Positions 26,743-35,330 of a DNA stretch of 64,000 bases are shown one piece after another. The stretch is from Abyssisolibacter fermentans. GTDB lineage: Bacteria > Bacillota > Clostridia > Tissierellales > MCWD3. The stretch lies in assembly GCF_001559865.1 (NCBI RefSeq), contig NZ_LOHE01000069.1, positions 1-64,000 of the forward strand, read 5' to 3'. How positions within the stretch are numbered: the stretch's first letter is position 1; the number at the start of each line of letters is the position of its first letter. The notes under the pieces were generated by a model. The model made no database searches. It was given only the letters and a program-made list of their open reading frames with translations, and had not been told where the DNA came from. The position numbers and the translations under genes were made by a program.

Positions 26743-27039
26743 GACAAATTAGAAACTATAAATTTCTAAGTAAATACTCAACTGTGTTAAGATAATGATA
26801 TTTGTAAAACAAGTAAAGTCTGTATATAAGATAACACTCTTAGTTCTTTAAATAAGACTTATTGTTTTTTCAAAATATTATTTTGCGTTATAAAAATAAT
26901 CTATAATTGATGCATATATTATATTTTTTTCATATTAAATAGAAAATAATTGTACTCTTCAAACAAATTATGATAACATAAAAAAAGAAGGAAAGAGTTA
27001 CTAAAAAGATATAAAAAACAACTACATATGTGGATGATA

Positions 27040-27228
27040 ATCATTGGAGATATCCAAGAGGATAACCGTAGAAGCAAAAAATAGATTTGTGCTAAAAATC
27101 TGTTTTGAAACTTTCAGGTAATGATACAATGATTTGACACGACCCTGGAGAGACCTATTATTAGGCATCGAAGGAGTAACTTACAACGAATGTTGTAGGG
27201 AAGCTTTCAGATAAAAGGACAGGGAGTA
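27040..27228 (+). promoter_or_regulatory. tandem glycine riboswitch
   Basis: The second aptamer (27141-27227) follows the consensus closely: CCTGGAGAGACC, GGCATCGAAGGAGTAA, GCTTTCAGATAAAAGGACAGG. The first (about 27046-27140) is a more diverged copy with CCGTAGAAGCAA and ACTTTCAGGTAATGATAC. Two aptamers in series are typical of glycine riboswitches, which usually activate genes for glycine breakdown or transport. The P1 pairing CCCTG (27143-27147) with CAGGG (27220-27224) would compete with the terminator that reuses GACAGGGAG, consistent with an ON switch. Confidence 0.88.
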
Positions 27229-27276
27229 GAGTAGCAAGGGATTTTCTATGCTGCATTACTCTCTGTCTTTTTATTT
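27218..27276 (+). terminator. glycine-riboswitch-controlled terminator
   Basis: GACAGGGAGTAGAGTAGCA pairs with TGCTGCATTACTCTCTGTC with a few wobbles, followed by TTTTT. It overlaps the 3' side of aptamer 2, as expected for a transcriptional switch. Confidence 0.85.
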
Positions 27277-27321
27277 TGCACATAGATAATCCAAAATTCA
27301 AATTGTACTGGAGGGTTATAT

Positions 27322-28347
27322 ATGTTAGCAATTGTAAAAGGAATGATGTTATTATTATTAGTTTTAATTGTATTTTCAGGTTTTAGTTTAAAAGCACCAA
27401 AGGGAGATAAGGCAATGTCAGGTCTAGCGGGTGCAGCTGTTGCAACATTTCTAGTAGAAGCAATTCATAAATATATTAGTGGTGACTTCTTACATTTTGA
27501 ATTTTTAGGGGAGGTAGGAAATGCATCTGGAAGTATGGGAGGACCTATTGCAGCAATATATGTGTGTATAAATATGGGAGTAAATCCTGTATATGCAATG
27601 GTAGCAGGAGCAGCAACTGCAAAGCTGGGGATATTACCAGGATTTATGGCAGGTTATTTGGTAGGATTATTTGCACCTAAGCTTGAGGAAAAACTTCCAA
27701 AGGGTGTAGATATAATAATAGGAGCTTTGACTATAGCGCCTATTGCTAGACTAATTGCAGTATTATTCACACCAATTGTAAATAGTACTCTTTTAAGTAT
27801 AGGAGATATAATAAGGGTAGCAGCTGATCAATCACCATATATTATGGGATTTTTACTAGGAGGAATTATCAAGATTCTATGCACATCACCTTTAAGTTCT
27901 ATGGCTTTAACAGCAATGCTTGGATTACAGGGTTTAGCTATGGGAATAGCTGCCATAAGCAGTTTTGGAGGAGCATTTACAAATGGAGTTGTTTTTAAGA
28001 GATTGAATATTGGTGATTCAAAAAATGTTATATCAGTAATGCTAGAGCCATTAACACAGGCAGACATAATAACAAAGAACCCATTTCCAATATATTTTTC
28101 AGACTTTATTGGTGGAGGACTTGCAGGAATAGCAGCAGCACATTTTAAAATAATAAACAATGCACCAGGAACAGCTTCGCCAATACCAGGCCTGCTCGCT
28201 CCTTTTGGATTTAATCCACCATTAAAAGTGTTATTAGCACTTGGTTTTGCAATGATAGGAGGGCTAATAGGTGGTTATGTAGGTACAACTGTTATTAAAT
28301 ATATGAAAAATAGAAAAATGAAGATTGCAAGGGTGAGAAATTTGTAG
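27322..28347 (+). CDS. PfoR-like PTS EIIC-family membrane protein under glycine riboswitch
   Basis: The 341-residue protein is highly hydrophobic, with about nine to ten membrane segments and many glycines. It resembles the PTS_EIIC_2 group, which includes the Clostridium perfringens PfoR protein and stand-alone EIIC proteins without IIA or IIB domains. The GSMGGPIAAIYVCINMGVNP and LEPLTQADIITKNPFPIYFS segments are typical. No PTS IIA/IIB partner lies nearby. The tandem glycine riboswitch directly upstream suggests that the substrate is glycine or a related amino acid rather than a sugar; that is inference. Strong GGAGGG site before ATG. Confidence 0.8.
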   Translation: MLAIVKGMMLLLLVLIVFSGFSLKAPKGDKAMSGLAGAAVATFLVEAIHKYISGDFLHFEFLGEVGNASGSMGGPIAAIYVCINMGVNPVYAMVAGAATAKLGILPGFMAGYLVGLFAPKLEEKLPKGVDIIIGALTIAPIARLIAVLFTPIVNSTLLSIGDIIRVAADQSPYIMGFLLGGIIKILCTSPLSSMALTAMLGLQGLAMGIAAISSFGGAFTNGVVFKRLNIGDSKNVISVMLEPLTQADIITKNPFPIYFSDFIGGGLAGIAAAHFKIINNAPGTASPIPGLLAPFGFNPPLKVLLALGFAMIGGLIGGYVGTTVIKYMKNRKMKIARVRNL

Positions 28348-28868
28348 GTAAAAAGAGGGTAAATCAACTATTTGCTATATTTCTTTGAAGATTTGATATA
28401 GTAAAGTTTTGTATGTTATATAGCTTGCTATTTTTGGTTCAGCAAGATGTAAGAAATTTTTCTAACTCGGAGAAGGGAGTATTTTTTCGATTTCATATAA
28501 TGTTAAATTACCCACATGGTTAGTGCAAAACTTACATGTAATAAAAGGGTTTGCATAATAAATATAGAAATACATTATTACATTATAAAATGTTAAGAAT
28601 TAAAGTAATATTAAGAGTCCTTTAGATAATATATATAAGGTATTTACAAACTTTAGTTCTTAAATACTACTTAATTTAGGTAATAGTCAGAACTAACATA
28701 CAGAGATTAAAAGTTATAAGAATTGACTCATTCAGTTTCGGGAGATTACTTTAGGGTCAAAAGAATACAGTATGTATATATAGAGAGATTATAATAATAC
28801 ATACTTGTAGAAATGACAAGTGTACACGAAGATAATTATTGCTTAAAAAAATAACAGGAGGTATTTTT
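28348..28868. other. noncoding stretch containing dispersed repeat copy A
   Basis: No gene is seen. Bases 28519-28709 are the first copy of a 191-bp repeat, described separately. The remainder is AT-rich. Confidence 0.5.
28519..28709. repeat. 191-bp dispersed repeat, copy A
   Basis: This segment, from GTTAGTGCAAAACTTAC to AACATACAGAGATT, aligns over its full length with 31189-31379 at roughly 80 percent identity and equal length. Shared blocks include AATAAAAGGGTTTGCAT, TTACATTATAAA, AAGTAATATTAAGAG and TTTAGGTAATAGTC. Both copies lie in the same direction, ahead of small accessory genes. Confidence 0.75.
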
Positions 28869-29351
28869 ATGGAGTTTAGAATAATATCATTACCACCGTT
28901 TAAAGCAGCGTCGTCTGGTGTAGATAAGGAATTTAACTTTTCGTTAAATGGTATTTTAGGAAAGTTTGATAAGTATTTTTCTGCAATTAAGCTATCTGAC
29001 AGAGATAGTTTTATGCCTAGAGACTTTTTGTTTTTTGATGAAGAAAAACAAGGTATGGTATGGTGGTGGGCATTGAGTGAGGATATGGATAATGATGGGA
29101 ACGAAGTCGTTGATTTCGAAGGCGGGTACTATATAACTTATGTTTACAAAGACGGAAATGAAGAAGCAAATGGTAAGTTATATAAGCAAACATTGGAATA
29201 TATTAAGAATTCAGATATTTTAGAACTGGATATTCGCCAAAATCATTATGCTATGGGACATATTATTACACCATCAGAGATTATAAAAGCACAGGGATGG
29301 GCACAGATGGAAACATTTATACCCGTTAAGTTAAAAGCAAATATAAATTAA
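28869..29351 (+). CDS. GyrI-like / effector-binding domain protein
   Basis: The 160-residue protein looks like a stand-alone GyrI-like (AraC effector-binding) domain, a SHS2-fold module that binds small amphipathic or cationic ligands. It opens MEFRIISLPPFKAASSG and contains WWWALSEDMD and FEGGYYITYVYKDG. It ends IITPSEIIKAQGWAQMETFIPVKL, the usual last strand of the fold. There is no DNA-binding domain. Start follows CAGGAGG. Stand-alone members may sequester or hydrolyse toxic compounds; the ligand is unknown. Repeat copy A lies upstream. Confidence 0.75.
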   Translation: MEFRIISLPPFKAASSGVDKEFNFSLNGILGKFDKYFSAIKLSDRDSFMPRDFLFFDEEKQGMVWWWALSEDMDNDGNEVVDFEGGYYITYVYKDGNEEANGKLYKQTLEYIKNSDILELDIRQNHYAMGHIITPSEIIKAQGWAQMETFIPVKLKANIN

Positions 29352-29724
29352 TAGATAATCTTTAGTTTATAATTTTCTTATATTATGTTATGTATTAAAA
29401 GAGAGAAATACTGAAAAAACTAGCGAAGAAGCTTCGAAGCTGAATGAGTCAAATTCTTATAACAAAATACTCTGTACGTACATCTCTTTAACGGGTGTGA
29501 GCACCGCTTACGAAGAAGGGCTTTGAGGGTCCGATTCAGAGACGTCGCAAATACAGACCGTTAAGTGTAATTGGTTAACAATAGTCATTATATATTTTGA
29601 CAGTATATTTATTTTAAGGATAAAGCAATATTTACACATTCTTTATTTGAGTGAATGTAAGTGATAAAAAGAATAGTAATTTACACATGTAATTGATTTA
29701 AATACTATATGATTGGAGAATATT
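29352..29724. other. noncoding stretch with a GC-richer centre
   Basis: No gene is seen. The centre (about 29400-29560) is richer in G and C than its surroundings and has small inverted repeats such as CGAAGAAGCTTCG. It may be debris of an older element or a structured RNA; I cannot assign it. Confidence 0.35.
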
Positions 29725-30198
29725 ATGATTTGTTTTGATAGTGGGGAAAATAGATTCAATTTTAGAGTTGCTGGAGTAGCAATAAACAATGGTAAAATTC
29801 TTTTACATAAAACAGTTAAGGATGATTTTTGGGCTTTGCCTGGTGGGCGAAATGAATTACTAGAATTTACTAAAGATACTATTGTCAGAGAGATGCGAGA
29901 AGAACTTAATGAGGAAGTTACAATAGATAGATTATTATGGGTAGTAGAGAATTTTTTTGAATTTGATAATAAAAAGTATCATGAGATATCATTTTGTTAT
30001 CTTATGAAATTTGATGAAGAATCATCTATTCTAGATCAAAAAGAAGGTTTTTTGGGTGTAGAGGAAGATGTAAAGTTAATATTTCAATGGTTTGATATTG
30101 CAGACATTGATAACATTATTGTTTATCCAACTTTTATAAAAGATAAAATCAAAGCATTGTCTAATAATATTGAACACATAATGCATATTGGAGATTAA
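29725..30198 (+). CDS. NUDIX hydrolase
   Basis: The 157-residue protein belongs to the NUDIX superfamily that cleaves nucleoside diphosphates linked to other groups. The Nudix box is readable as G-G-R-N-x5-E-F, then VREMREELNEE near residues 40-65 (GGRNELLEFTKDTIVREMRE). It opens MICFDSGENRFNFRVAGVAINNG. I choose ATG 29725, with TTGGAGAA upstream, rather than an in-frame TTG at 29713 that sits on that site. Substrate cannot be predicted. Isolated gene. Confidence 0.9.
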   Translation: MICFDSGENRFNFRVAGVAINNGKILLHKTVKDDFWALPGGRNELLEFTKDTIVREMREELNEEVTIDRLLWVVENFFEFDNKKYHEISFCYLMKFDEESSILDQKEGFLGVEEDVKLIFQWFDIADIDNIIVYPTFIKDKIKALSNNIEHIMHIGD

Positions 30199-30279
30199 AA
30201 AGTGTTGTATTGATATTTAAAAAAAGAAGTAATTAATTATGACTAATGCAAGGAGCATGTGAATTCATGAAAGTAATAA

Positions 30280-30322
30280 TAAGTAAGGCTCAAGCCTAAA
30301 TATTTCAAGTAGACTTAAGCCG
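30280..30322 (-). terminator. terminator of minus-strand peptide A
   Basis: GGCTTAAG and CTTGAGCC (minus strand) pair across an AT-rich loop. The related peptides B and C have equivalent, stronger hairpins at 35084 and 35478. Confidence 0.65.
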
Positions 30323-30360
30323 AACAAGATTTTAAGTAATATGTGTGTTGCTTTTATTAC

Positions 30361-30480
30361 CTAATAATGATGGGAGTAAGAGCTATCATAGCGGTCAGTA
30401 TTTGTACAGCTACACTCACATGCTGCTGGCATATATTTAACCATAGTATTATTTTTAATTCTCTTTAAAAGTTTTTTCAT
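30361..30480 (-). CDS. Cys-rich MKKL-type peptide A
   Basis: A 39-residue peptide on the minus strand, preceded by AAAGGAGGG. It begins MKKLLKRIKNNT and has the cysteine cluster CECSC at residues 21-25, followed by a Tyr/Ser/His-rich tail ending YSHHY. Peptides B, C and D share the MKKLxKKxNxxT leader and a CxC or CxCxC core. The family resembles clostridial Cys-rich RiPP precursors annotated near the CLI_3235 group; that link is from memory and not confirmed. Modified peptide function is unknown. Confidence 0.82.
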   Translation of the reverse strand: MKKLLKRIKNNTMVKYMPAACECSCTNTDRYDSSYSHHY

Positions 30481-30524
30481 GTTAACCCTCCTTTCTTATG
30501 TAAAATTAAAGTAAATTTATTGTA

Positions 30525-30561
30525 TCTATATGTTAGATAATTTGATATATGAATTTGTTCC
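30525..30561 (-). promoter_or_regulatory. shared GGAACA-N17-ATCTAA promoter, peptide A
   Basis: On the minus strand GGAACA is followed after exactly 17 bases by ATCTAACATATAGA. The same hexamers with the same 17-base gap precede peptides B, C and D. The GGAAC element resembles an ECF-type sigma -35 more than TTGACA. Confidence 0.7.
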
Positions 30562-30992
30562 ATTTATTTATAAAAAAAATTATAATACTGCTTATTTCAA
30601 CATAAATATTTGTAAAAATAAAAAAGAAAAGGTACTTGTGAATATAGATTAAATAAAATGTGATAGAATCATTAATTTTTTATGTAGAATTAAGCATTTT
30701 TCAAATAAATATCGACATACTATTTTACTCTTTTTAGTCTTTGGTATATCATAGCAAATACGAAAGAGTGAGTGCTAAAAAATCCTGTGTAAGTGGCATA
30801 ATTAAATAAATAATTGATGAATTTATACGTCAATGTTTCGTCACAAAATACGCCAATATGGCGAAGGTAATAGTTTCTGTTTTTTAAATAACATATATTA
30901 TAAAAACAATCTATTATGATTTGTTAATCTAACAGGTATCTTATATGAAAGATATAAAAAAATTATAGAAATCCTAGATTAGGAAATTAATG

Positions 30993-31026
30993 AAGCAAGC
31001 TGTGTAAAAAGACAGTTTGTTTTTTA
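30993..31026 (+). terminator. orphan terminator
   Basis: CAAGCTGT and ACAGTTTG form a stem followed by seven T residues, on the plus strand with no gene directly upstream. The sequence before it resembles the stretch after the peroxiredoxin gene (about 34890-34953), so it may be a leftover of a duplicated 3' flank. The rest of 30562-31425 holds repeat copy B and no gene. Confidence 0.6.
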
Positions 31027-31188
31027 TATAATAGGACTACTTTTGTAATAGAGTTCAAAAAAATTGTAAAATAGCTAGGGTAAACCTTTGAGGAAAGTGT
31101 GGCTCAATGTTTTTTGTGTTGAAGCTTTACAAGACATATATATGAGTAACCAATTCTAATGAGTCATATTCTGCTTAAATTAACCATG

Positions 31189-31379
31189 ATTAGCGTAAAA
31201 GTTACATCGAATAAAAGGGTTTGCATGATATATATAGAAATATATTGTTACATTATAAATTGTTAAGAAGTAAAGTAATATTAAGAGTTCATTAGATAAT
31301 ATATAAAAAGTATTTACAAGCTTTAGTTCGCAACTATCACTGATTTTAGGTAATAGTCGGAACTAATATACAGAGATTT
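31189..31379. repeat. 191-bp dispersed repeat, copy B
   Basis: Second copy of the segment at 28519-28709, same length and orientation, from GATTAGCGTAAAAGTTAC to AATATACAGAGATT. It ends 46 bases before the start codon of the TPR lipoprotein remnant. Confidence 0.75.
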
Positions 31380-31425
31380 AAAATTCATATGACTGAAAAG
31401 ACTAGATAATAACAAGGAGTTTGAA

Positions 31426-32054
31426 ATGAAAAAGATTAGAATTTGTTTTATTATATTAGTTTCTATTTTTTTATTGTGTAGTTGTTTGAATGAGTCAGGT
31501 GATTATCTTGTGTCAAAAGGATTTTCACAGTTTGAGAAGGAAAATTATCATGATGCAATAGTTTATTTTAATGAAGCAATAGAAGTAGGGACTAAAGAGT
31601 ATAGCTTAGTAGAAATGTATAGTGCATTAGGAAGATGTTATATTGAACTAGATATGTATAATGAAGGAATTATTGAACTTAAAAAGGCTATAGAGATGAT
31701 GACAAGTATCAGTTAGCTTGGTTTAATATTGGTATAGCTTACTTTGATATTGGGAAATTAGATTTAGCTGAAGAAGCATAATTAGTTGCAGAGGAATTGA
31801 ATCCTAATCATGCTGATGTATACTCATTTTTAGGAGCTTTATATTTAAGTAATAATGATATTGAAAAAGCTATTAAACAATTCAAGTTAGCTATAGATAA
31901 TAATCCAAATTTAATAAAAGTTTATGGATTTATATCATTAGCATATGCAATGCAAGGTGATTTTGAGAAAGCAGATAAGTTTTTATTACAAGCAAAATTA
32001 AAAGGATATAAAAATTATGAAATGATAGAAAACAAAATTGAATTATTAAGATAA
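31426..32054 (+). pseudogene. TPR-repeat lipoprotein, frameshifted and with a stop
   Basis: The 5' part encodes a lipoprotein signal (MKKIRICFIILVSIFLL, lipobox CSC) and two TPR motifs. The frame ends at 31716. A frameshift near 31694 moves the coding sense to another frame that reads DDKYQLAWFNIGIAYFDIGKL. That frame is then broken by TAA at 31779 and continues as further TPRs (NPNHADVYSFLGALYLS) to 32054. Restoring one base and one codon would give a single protein of about 210 residues. TPR lipoproteins usually act as surface scaffolds. AGGAG precedes the ATG. Confidence 0.85.
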
Positions 32055-32084
32055 TTATTCGGTCTTTCTATCACATAATACTGT

Positions 32085-32480
32085 GTTTGCTCAGGAGTGT
32101 ACGAGGGACAGTCTTTGGGGTGCTGTAAACCACATCTTCTTACTGAGTGCAAATACCATAAAGATTTATTACTATAGGGTTCAGTTCGAAGGTATCCACG
32201 TTTCGCCATAAGTTTTGGGTTGGTAACCTAAGTAAAACGCGTTAGTCTAATTGTCTAAACTATACTGCTGAGTCTAGAGGTGAAATACCTTTGGCATACA
32301 GAGTTAATATCTTGTCCCACACCAAAGGGTAGATAATGTGAACATTAATACTTCTTGGTGCTTTGTAGCTGCTACTGCACATAGTACTAAGCGAGATGAA
32401 GTCGTAGCCTGATGACCTAAACTTTTAGGCATGGTAAAGGTAGAGATGATTTAAAGCCTTACCTATGCCTCTATCGACAT
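32085..32480 (+). other. GC-richer structured noncoding region, unassigned
   Basis: This stretch (32055-32509 has no gene) reaches about 45 percent G+C in places, against roughly 30 percent around it. Clear hairpins include ACCTTTGG (32287) with CCAAAGGGT (32322), and AGGCATGGTAAAGG (32427) with CCTTACCTATGCCT (32457). It lies between the broken TPR gene and a coding gene whose AAGGAGG follows directly. It looks like a complex RNA or the remains of a group II intron or similar element, but I could not match the conserved ends of any class. Confidence 0.4.
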
Positions 32481-32509
32481 GACTAATTGTTTCAAGGAGG
32501 TAATGTTAT

Positions 32510-33217
32510 GTGATTACAACAAATGATTATTCATATAAAGATAAAAAGCTAGTAAAGCAAGGAAAGAAAAAAATGGATTCTACACTAATGAAATTAGCTG
32601 ATTGGATTTATAATAAATATTGCGTAAAGGTACTAAATATTTGTTATGAAAAAGTTGGTGTTGCTGCTAATTCCCAAAGACCTAGACTTGAAATTGTTTT
32701 TGAATTTAAAGAAGAAGCTGAGAAGTTTAGAAGTCAAGAAAACATTAATTACGACCCAATTAAACAAGAAGAAATAAAGTGTAAATTTATAGAGATAAAT
32801 AATGCAAAAAAGTCTAAAGTATTAATTAATTTTTTTGCTAAAAACAATAAATATAAGTATGATATGATAGATTTATTTGTTATATTTAGCGCTTTTGAAC
32901 CTATTGCTAGAAGTGATGCAAATAATCGTGTTACAAGAGAGGAAATATCGGAATTGAAAAATAAATACCAGGATTATAGTTTATGGGAGATATCGAAGTT
33001 TTTTTCAGCAACTACTTTTTTCTTTTATACAGATTATGAAGTAGAACTACATAAAGCAGATGGATTGATAGATGATTTGAAAATGGATTATCTTAAAGTA
33101 TTGAAAAAATATGACGAATTCGATTATATCAATTTTGGCAACTTTAGTATAATGCTTGACAGCAAAGAAAACTTTGACAAGAACTATGATAGTAACTGGT
33201 ATTACTATTATAAATAA
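32510..33217 (+). CDS. hypothetical protein, 235 residues
   Basis: I do not recognise this soluble, charged protein. Start is GTG with AAGGAGG 9 nt upstream. It has no signal peptide or membrane segment. Visible landmarks are KKKMDSTLMKLADWIYNKY near the N-terminus, IVFEFKEEAEKFRS near residue 65, and an aromatic C-terminus (SNWYYYYK). It precedes the SseB-like gene by 41 bases in the same direction, so the two may be cotranscribed. The pairing resembles accessory immunity-like gene pairs, but there is no direct evidence for a function. Confidence 0.7.
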   Translation: MITTNDYSYKDKKLVKQGKKKMDSTLMKLADWIYNKYCVKVLNICYEKVGVAANSQRPRLEIVFEFKEEAEKFRSQENINYDPIKQEEIKCKFIEINNAKKSKVLINFFAKNNKYKYDMIDLFVIFSAFEPIARSDANNRVTREEISELKNKYQDYSLWEISKFFSATTFFFYTDYEVELHKADGLIDDLKMDYLKVLKKYDEFDYINFGNFSIMLDSKENFDKNYDSNWYYYYK

Positions 33218-33258
33218 TTAAAAGTAATCGAGGGTAGTGAATATGAAAGGGGAAGAGT

Positions 33259-33996
33259 ATGAAGAGTTTTGAGGAAGTATTCATTTCAGCATCAAAGAAT
33301 ACTGATGATAGACGAATGTTTTATAAGATGTTATTAGATTTGGAAGTTTACTTACTGACTAATGAAGATGATACTATAAAAGAAGATGGAACTCTTATAG
33401 CTGGCTCTAAAGTTAATTTCTTGACGATACAAAAACAAGATGGAAGTACAATAATTCCGTTTTTCAGCAATTTAGAGCTATTACAGAAGTTCATAACTTC
33501 AAACCAAAAATATATTAGCATGAATGCAAAGAGTTTATTTGAGTTGGTGAGAGATACCCCTATGATACTAAATCCTAACTTTACAGTTCAAAAAGAATTT
33601 ACTGTATCAGAAATAAATGCGTTACGTGATGGTACAATATTTCAACCTCAAAATAGTAGAATTATTGAGAAAGAAACAAAGATTATGATTGGTGAACCGA
33701 AAGAGTATCCTCATGACGTTGTTAATAATCTTATTAAGATATTTAAGAAAGAAAAACGTGTTTTAGAAGCGTATTTGGTACATTACTATAATCCTGAAGA
33801 AGAAGTACCTCCACACTCACTTATTCTAGTGAAGTGTACTTCAAGTTATGATGAGGTTATAGCTAAAGCTGGAATTACTGTTGAAGGTTTAGGTAAGGTG
33901 GTTGATTTCGTTAGATATGATAATAGTAGTCTAACCAATTTGATTATTTCTAAGTATAAGCCGTTCTATAAGAAGAAGTTATTTGTTTTTTGGTAG
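33259..33996 (+). CDS. SseB family protein
   Basis: The 245-residue protein matches the SseB (enhanced serine sensitivity) family with N- and C-terminal SseB domains. The N-terminal part includes VYLLTNEDD and a strand-rich VNFLTIQKQDGSTIIPFFSNLELLQ-like segment. The C-terminal part starts near residue 150 with IGEPKEYPHDVVNNLIKIFKK and contains AYLVHYYNPEEEVPPHSLILV. Family function is poorly known; such proteins often occur among polymorphic-toxin immunity genes. GAAAGGGG precedes ATG. Confidence 0.82.
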   Translation: MKSFEEVFISASKNTDDRRMFYKMLLDLEVYLLTNEDDTIKEDGTLIAGSKVNFLTIQKQDGSTIIPFFSNLELLQKFITSNQKYISMNAKSLFELVRDTPMILNPNFTVQKEFTVSEINALRDGTIFQPQNSRIIEKETKIMIGEPKEYPHDVVNNLIKIFKKEKRVLEAYLVHYYNPEEEVPPHSLILVKCTSSYDEVIAKAGITVEGLGKVVDFVRYDNSSLTNLIISKYKPFYKKKLFVFW

Positions 33997-34208
33997 GTTC
34001 CGTTTTCCACTTTATATAACAAAATACTCCCATAAAGTGATTTACTTCAGAATAGATATATTTAGTGATATAGTATAGATTAATAATAAAAGTAATTTTA
34101 TTTATATAATGTATTGAACGCAGTGGTCGGTAGATTAGAAGTTAACGAATGAATAGCTAATTACATATTATAAACTAGTAGGATTATATTTTAGGTGGTG
34201 CAAATAAA

Positions 34209-34838
34209 GTGCAAGATAATTGTTTAAGAATAGGGATGAAAGCGCCAGACTTTAAAGCAGTAACTACTTTTGGAAATGTAAAGCTATCTGATTATAAAGG
34301 TAAATGGTTAGTACTATTTTCACATCCGGGAGACTTTACACCTGTATGTACAACAGAATTCTTAGCTTTTACACAGTATTATTCATACTTTAAAGAAAGA
34401 AATACAGAGCTTTTAGGTTTAAGTATAGATAGCAATCCATCTCATTTAGCTTGGGTATACAATATTTATGAAAATACAGGAGTGCAGGTGCCTTTTCCTA
34501 TAATAGCAGATAGAGATGGTTCTATAGCTAGTCTTTATGGAATGATATCAAAAGATGTAAGTGAAACAACAACTGTAAGGAATGTGTTTATTATAGATGA
34601 CAAAGGTATAATAAGAGCTATATTAGTTTATCCATTAACAAATGGCAGAAATATACCTGAGATATTAAGGTTAGTAGAAGCACTTCAAGTATCAGATAAA
34701 ACAAAGACAGTTACCCCAGCAAATTGGAGAAAAGGCTGCCCTACAATAATACCTCCTCCAAAAACTTATGAAGAATTATTAAGAAGAAAAAATTGTCCTA
34801 ATTGTATAGACTGGTATTGGTGTTATAAATACATCTAG
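34209..34838 (+). CDS. peroxiredoxin, Prx6/AhpC-TSA type
   Basis: The 209-residue thiol peroxidase has the peroxidatic cysteine in HPGDFTPVCTTEF near residue 47 and the C-terminal Prx6-like part (VTPANWRKGCPTIIPPP). It reduces hydrogen peroxide or organic peroxides and defends an anaerobe against oxygen. The last residues are unusual: RKNCPNCIDWYWCYKYI adds a CxxC and another cysteine beside aromatic residues. These may act as resolving cysteines or bind metal. Start GTG follows AGGTGG. A terminator follows at 34918. Confidence 0.93.
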   Translation: MQDNCLRIGMKAPDFKAVTTFGNVKLSDYKGKWLVLFSHPGDFTPVCTTEFLAFTQYYSYFKERNTELLGLSIDSNPSHLAWVYNIYENTGVQVPFPIIADRDGSIASLYGMISKDVSETTTVRNVFIIDDKGIIRAILVYPLTNGRNIPEILRLVEALQVSDKTKTVTPANWRKGCPTIIPPPKTYEELLRRKNCPNCIDWYWCYKYI

Positions 34839-34917
34839 GAAAAGTATTTTTTATTCCGGTATCATATGTGTAGGACATAAAAAAATTGTATAAAGTCTAA
34901 ATCTGGTGATTAGAGAT

Positions 34918-34953
34918 AGCAGGCTGTGTAAAAACAGTCTGTTTTTTGTTATC
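34918..34953 (+). terminator. terminator after peroxiredoxin
   Basis: AGCAGGCTGT and ACAGTCTGTT form a stem around GTAAAA and are followed by TTTT. Confidence 0.8.
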
Positions 34954-35083
34954 TAGGCATGTTGCCCGAGATGATTTTGCTTCTTAAAGAAATATAAGTT
35001 GGAATAGTTCTTAGACCTTTTTGACAAAACTCATTCAACTTATAAAACAAGTTAACACATGAAGTGTCAACTTAAATATGTAA

Positions 35084-35124
35084 TTAGGCTTAAGCTCAAA
35101 TATTTAAAGTGAGTTTAAGCCTAA
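35084..35124 (-). terminator. terminator of peptide B
   Basis: TTAGGCTTAAACTCA and TGAGCTTAAGCCTAA (minus strand) form a 15-bp stem with one mismatch. It lies just past the stop codon of peptide B, and an equivalent hairpin follows peptide C. Confidence 0.75.
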
Positions 35125-35146
35125 TAAGTTTAAGTATACAGATTAA

Positions 35147-35287
35147 TTATTTTGGAGGAAGTATCCATCCGTCATGTAATAACACATGGTTATCGTAAAG
35201 ATCATCACATTCAATATGGCAACTACACATACATAGACTATACATTGATATAGTATGTATATTAATTTTCTTACTAAGCTTTTTCAT
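35147..35287 (-). CDS. Cys-rich MKKL-type peptide B
   Basis: A 46-residue minus-strand peptide preceded by AAGGAGGG. It begins MKKLSKKINIHT and carries four cysteines at 19, 21, 23 and 27 (CMCSCHIEC). The tail ends GWILPPK. With peptide C it forms a tandem pair: both genes, their terminators and about 35 bases of downstream flank (for example GTGTCAACTTAAATATG) are similar, so one arose by duplication. No modifying enzyme gene is adjacent. Confidence 0.83.
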   Translation of the reverse strand: MKKLSKKINIHTISMYSLCMCSCHIECDDLYDNHVLLHDGWILPPK

Positions 35288-35330
35288 ACTAACCCTCCTT
35301 CCTTATGAAAATCTCGCTAATTTTATTTAG

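Noticed and set aside
29400-29560. tRNA-like segment (GGGTCCGATTCAG)
   Set aside because: No acceptor, D-arm and anticodon arm can be paired around it. No tRNA gene was found in the window.
32085-32480. Group II intron call
   Set aside because: I found neither a GTGYG-type 5' end, nor a domain V hairpin, nor a reverse transcriptase. Left as unassigned structured sequence.
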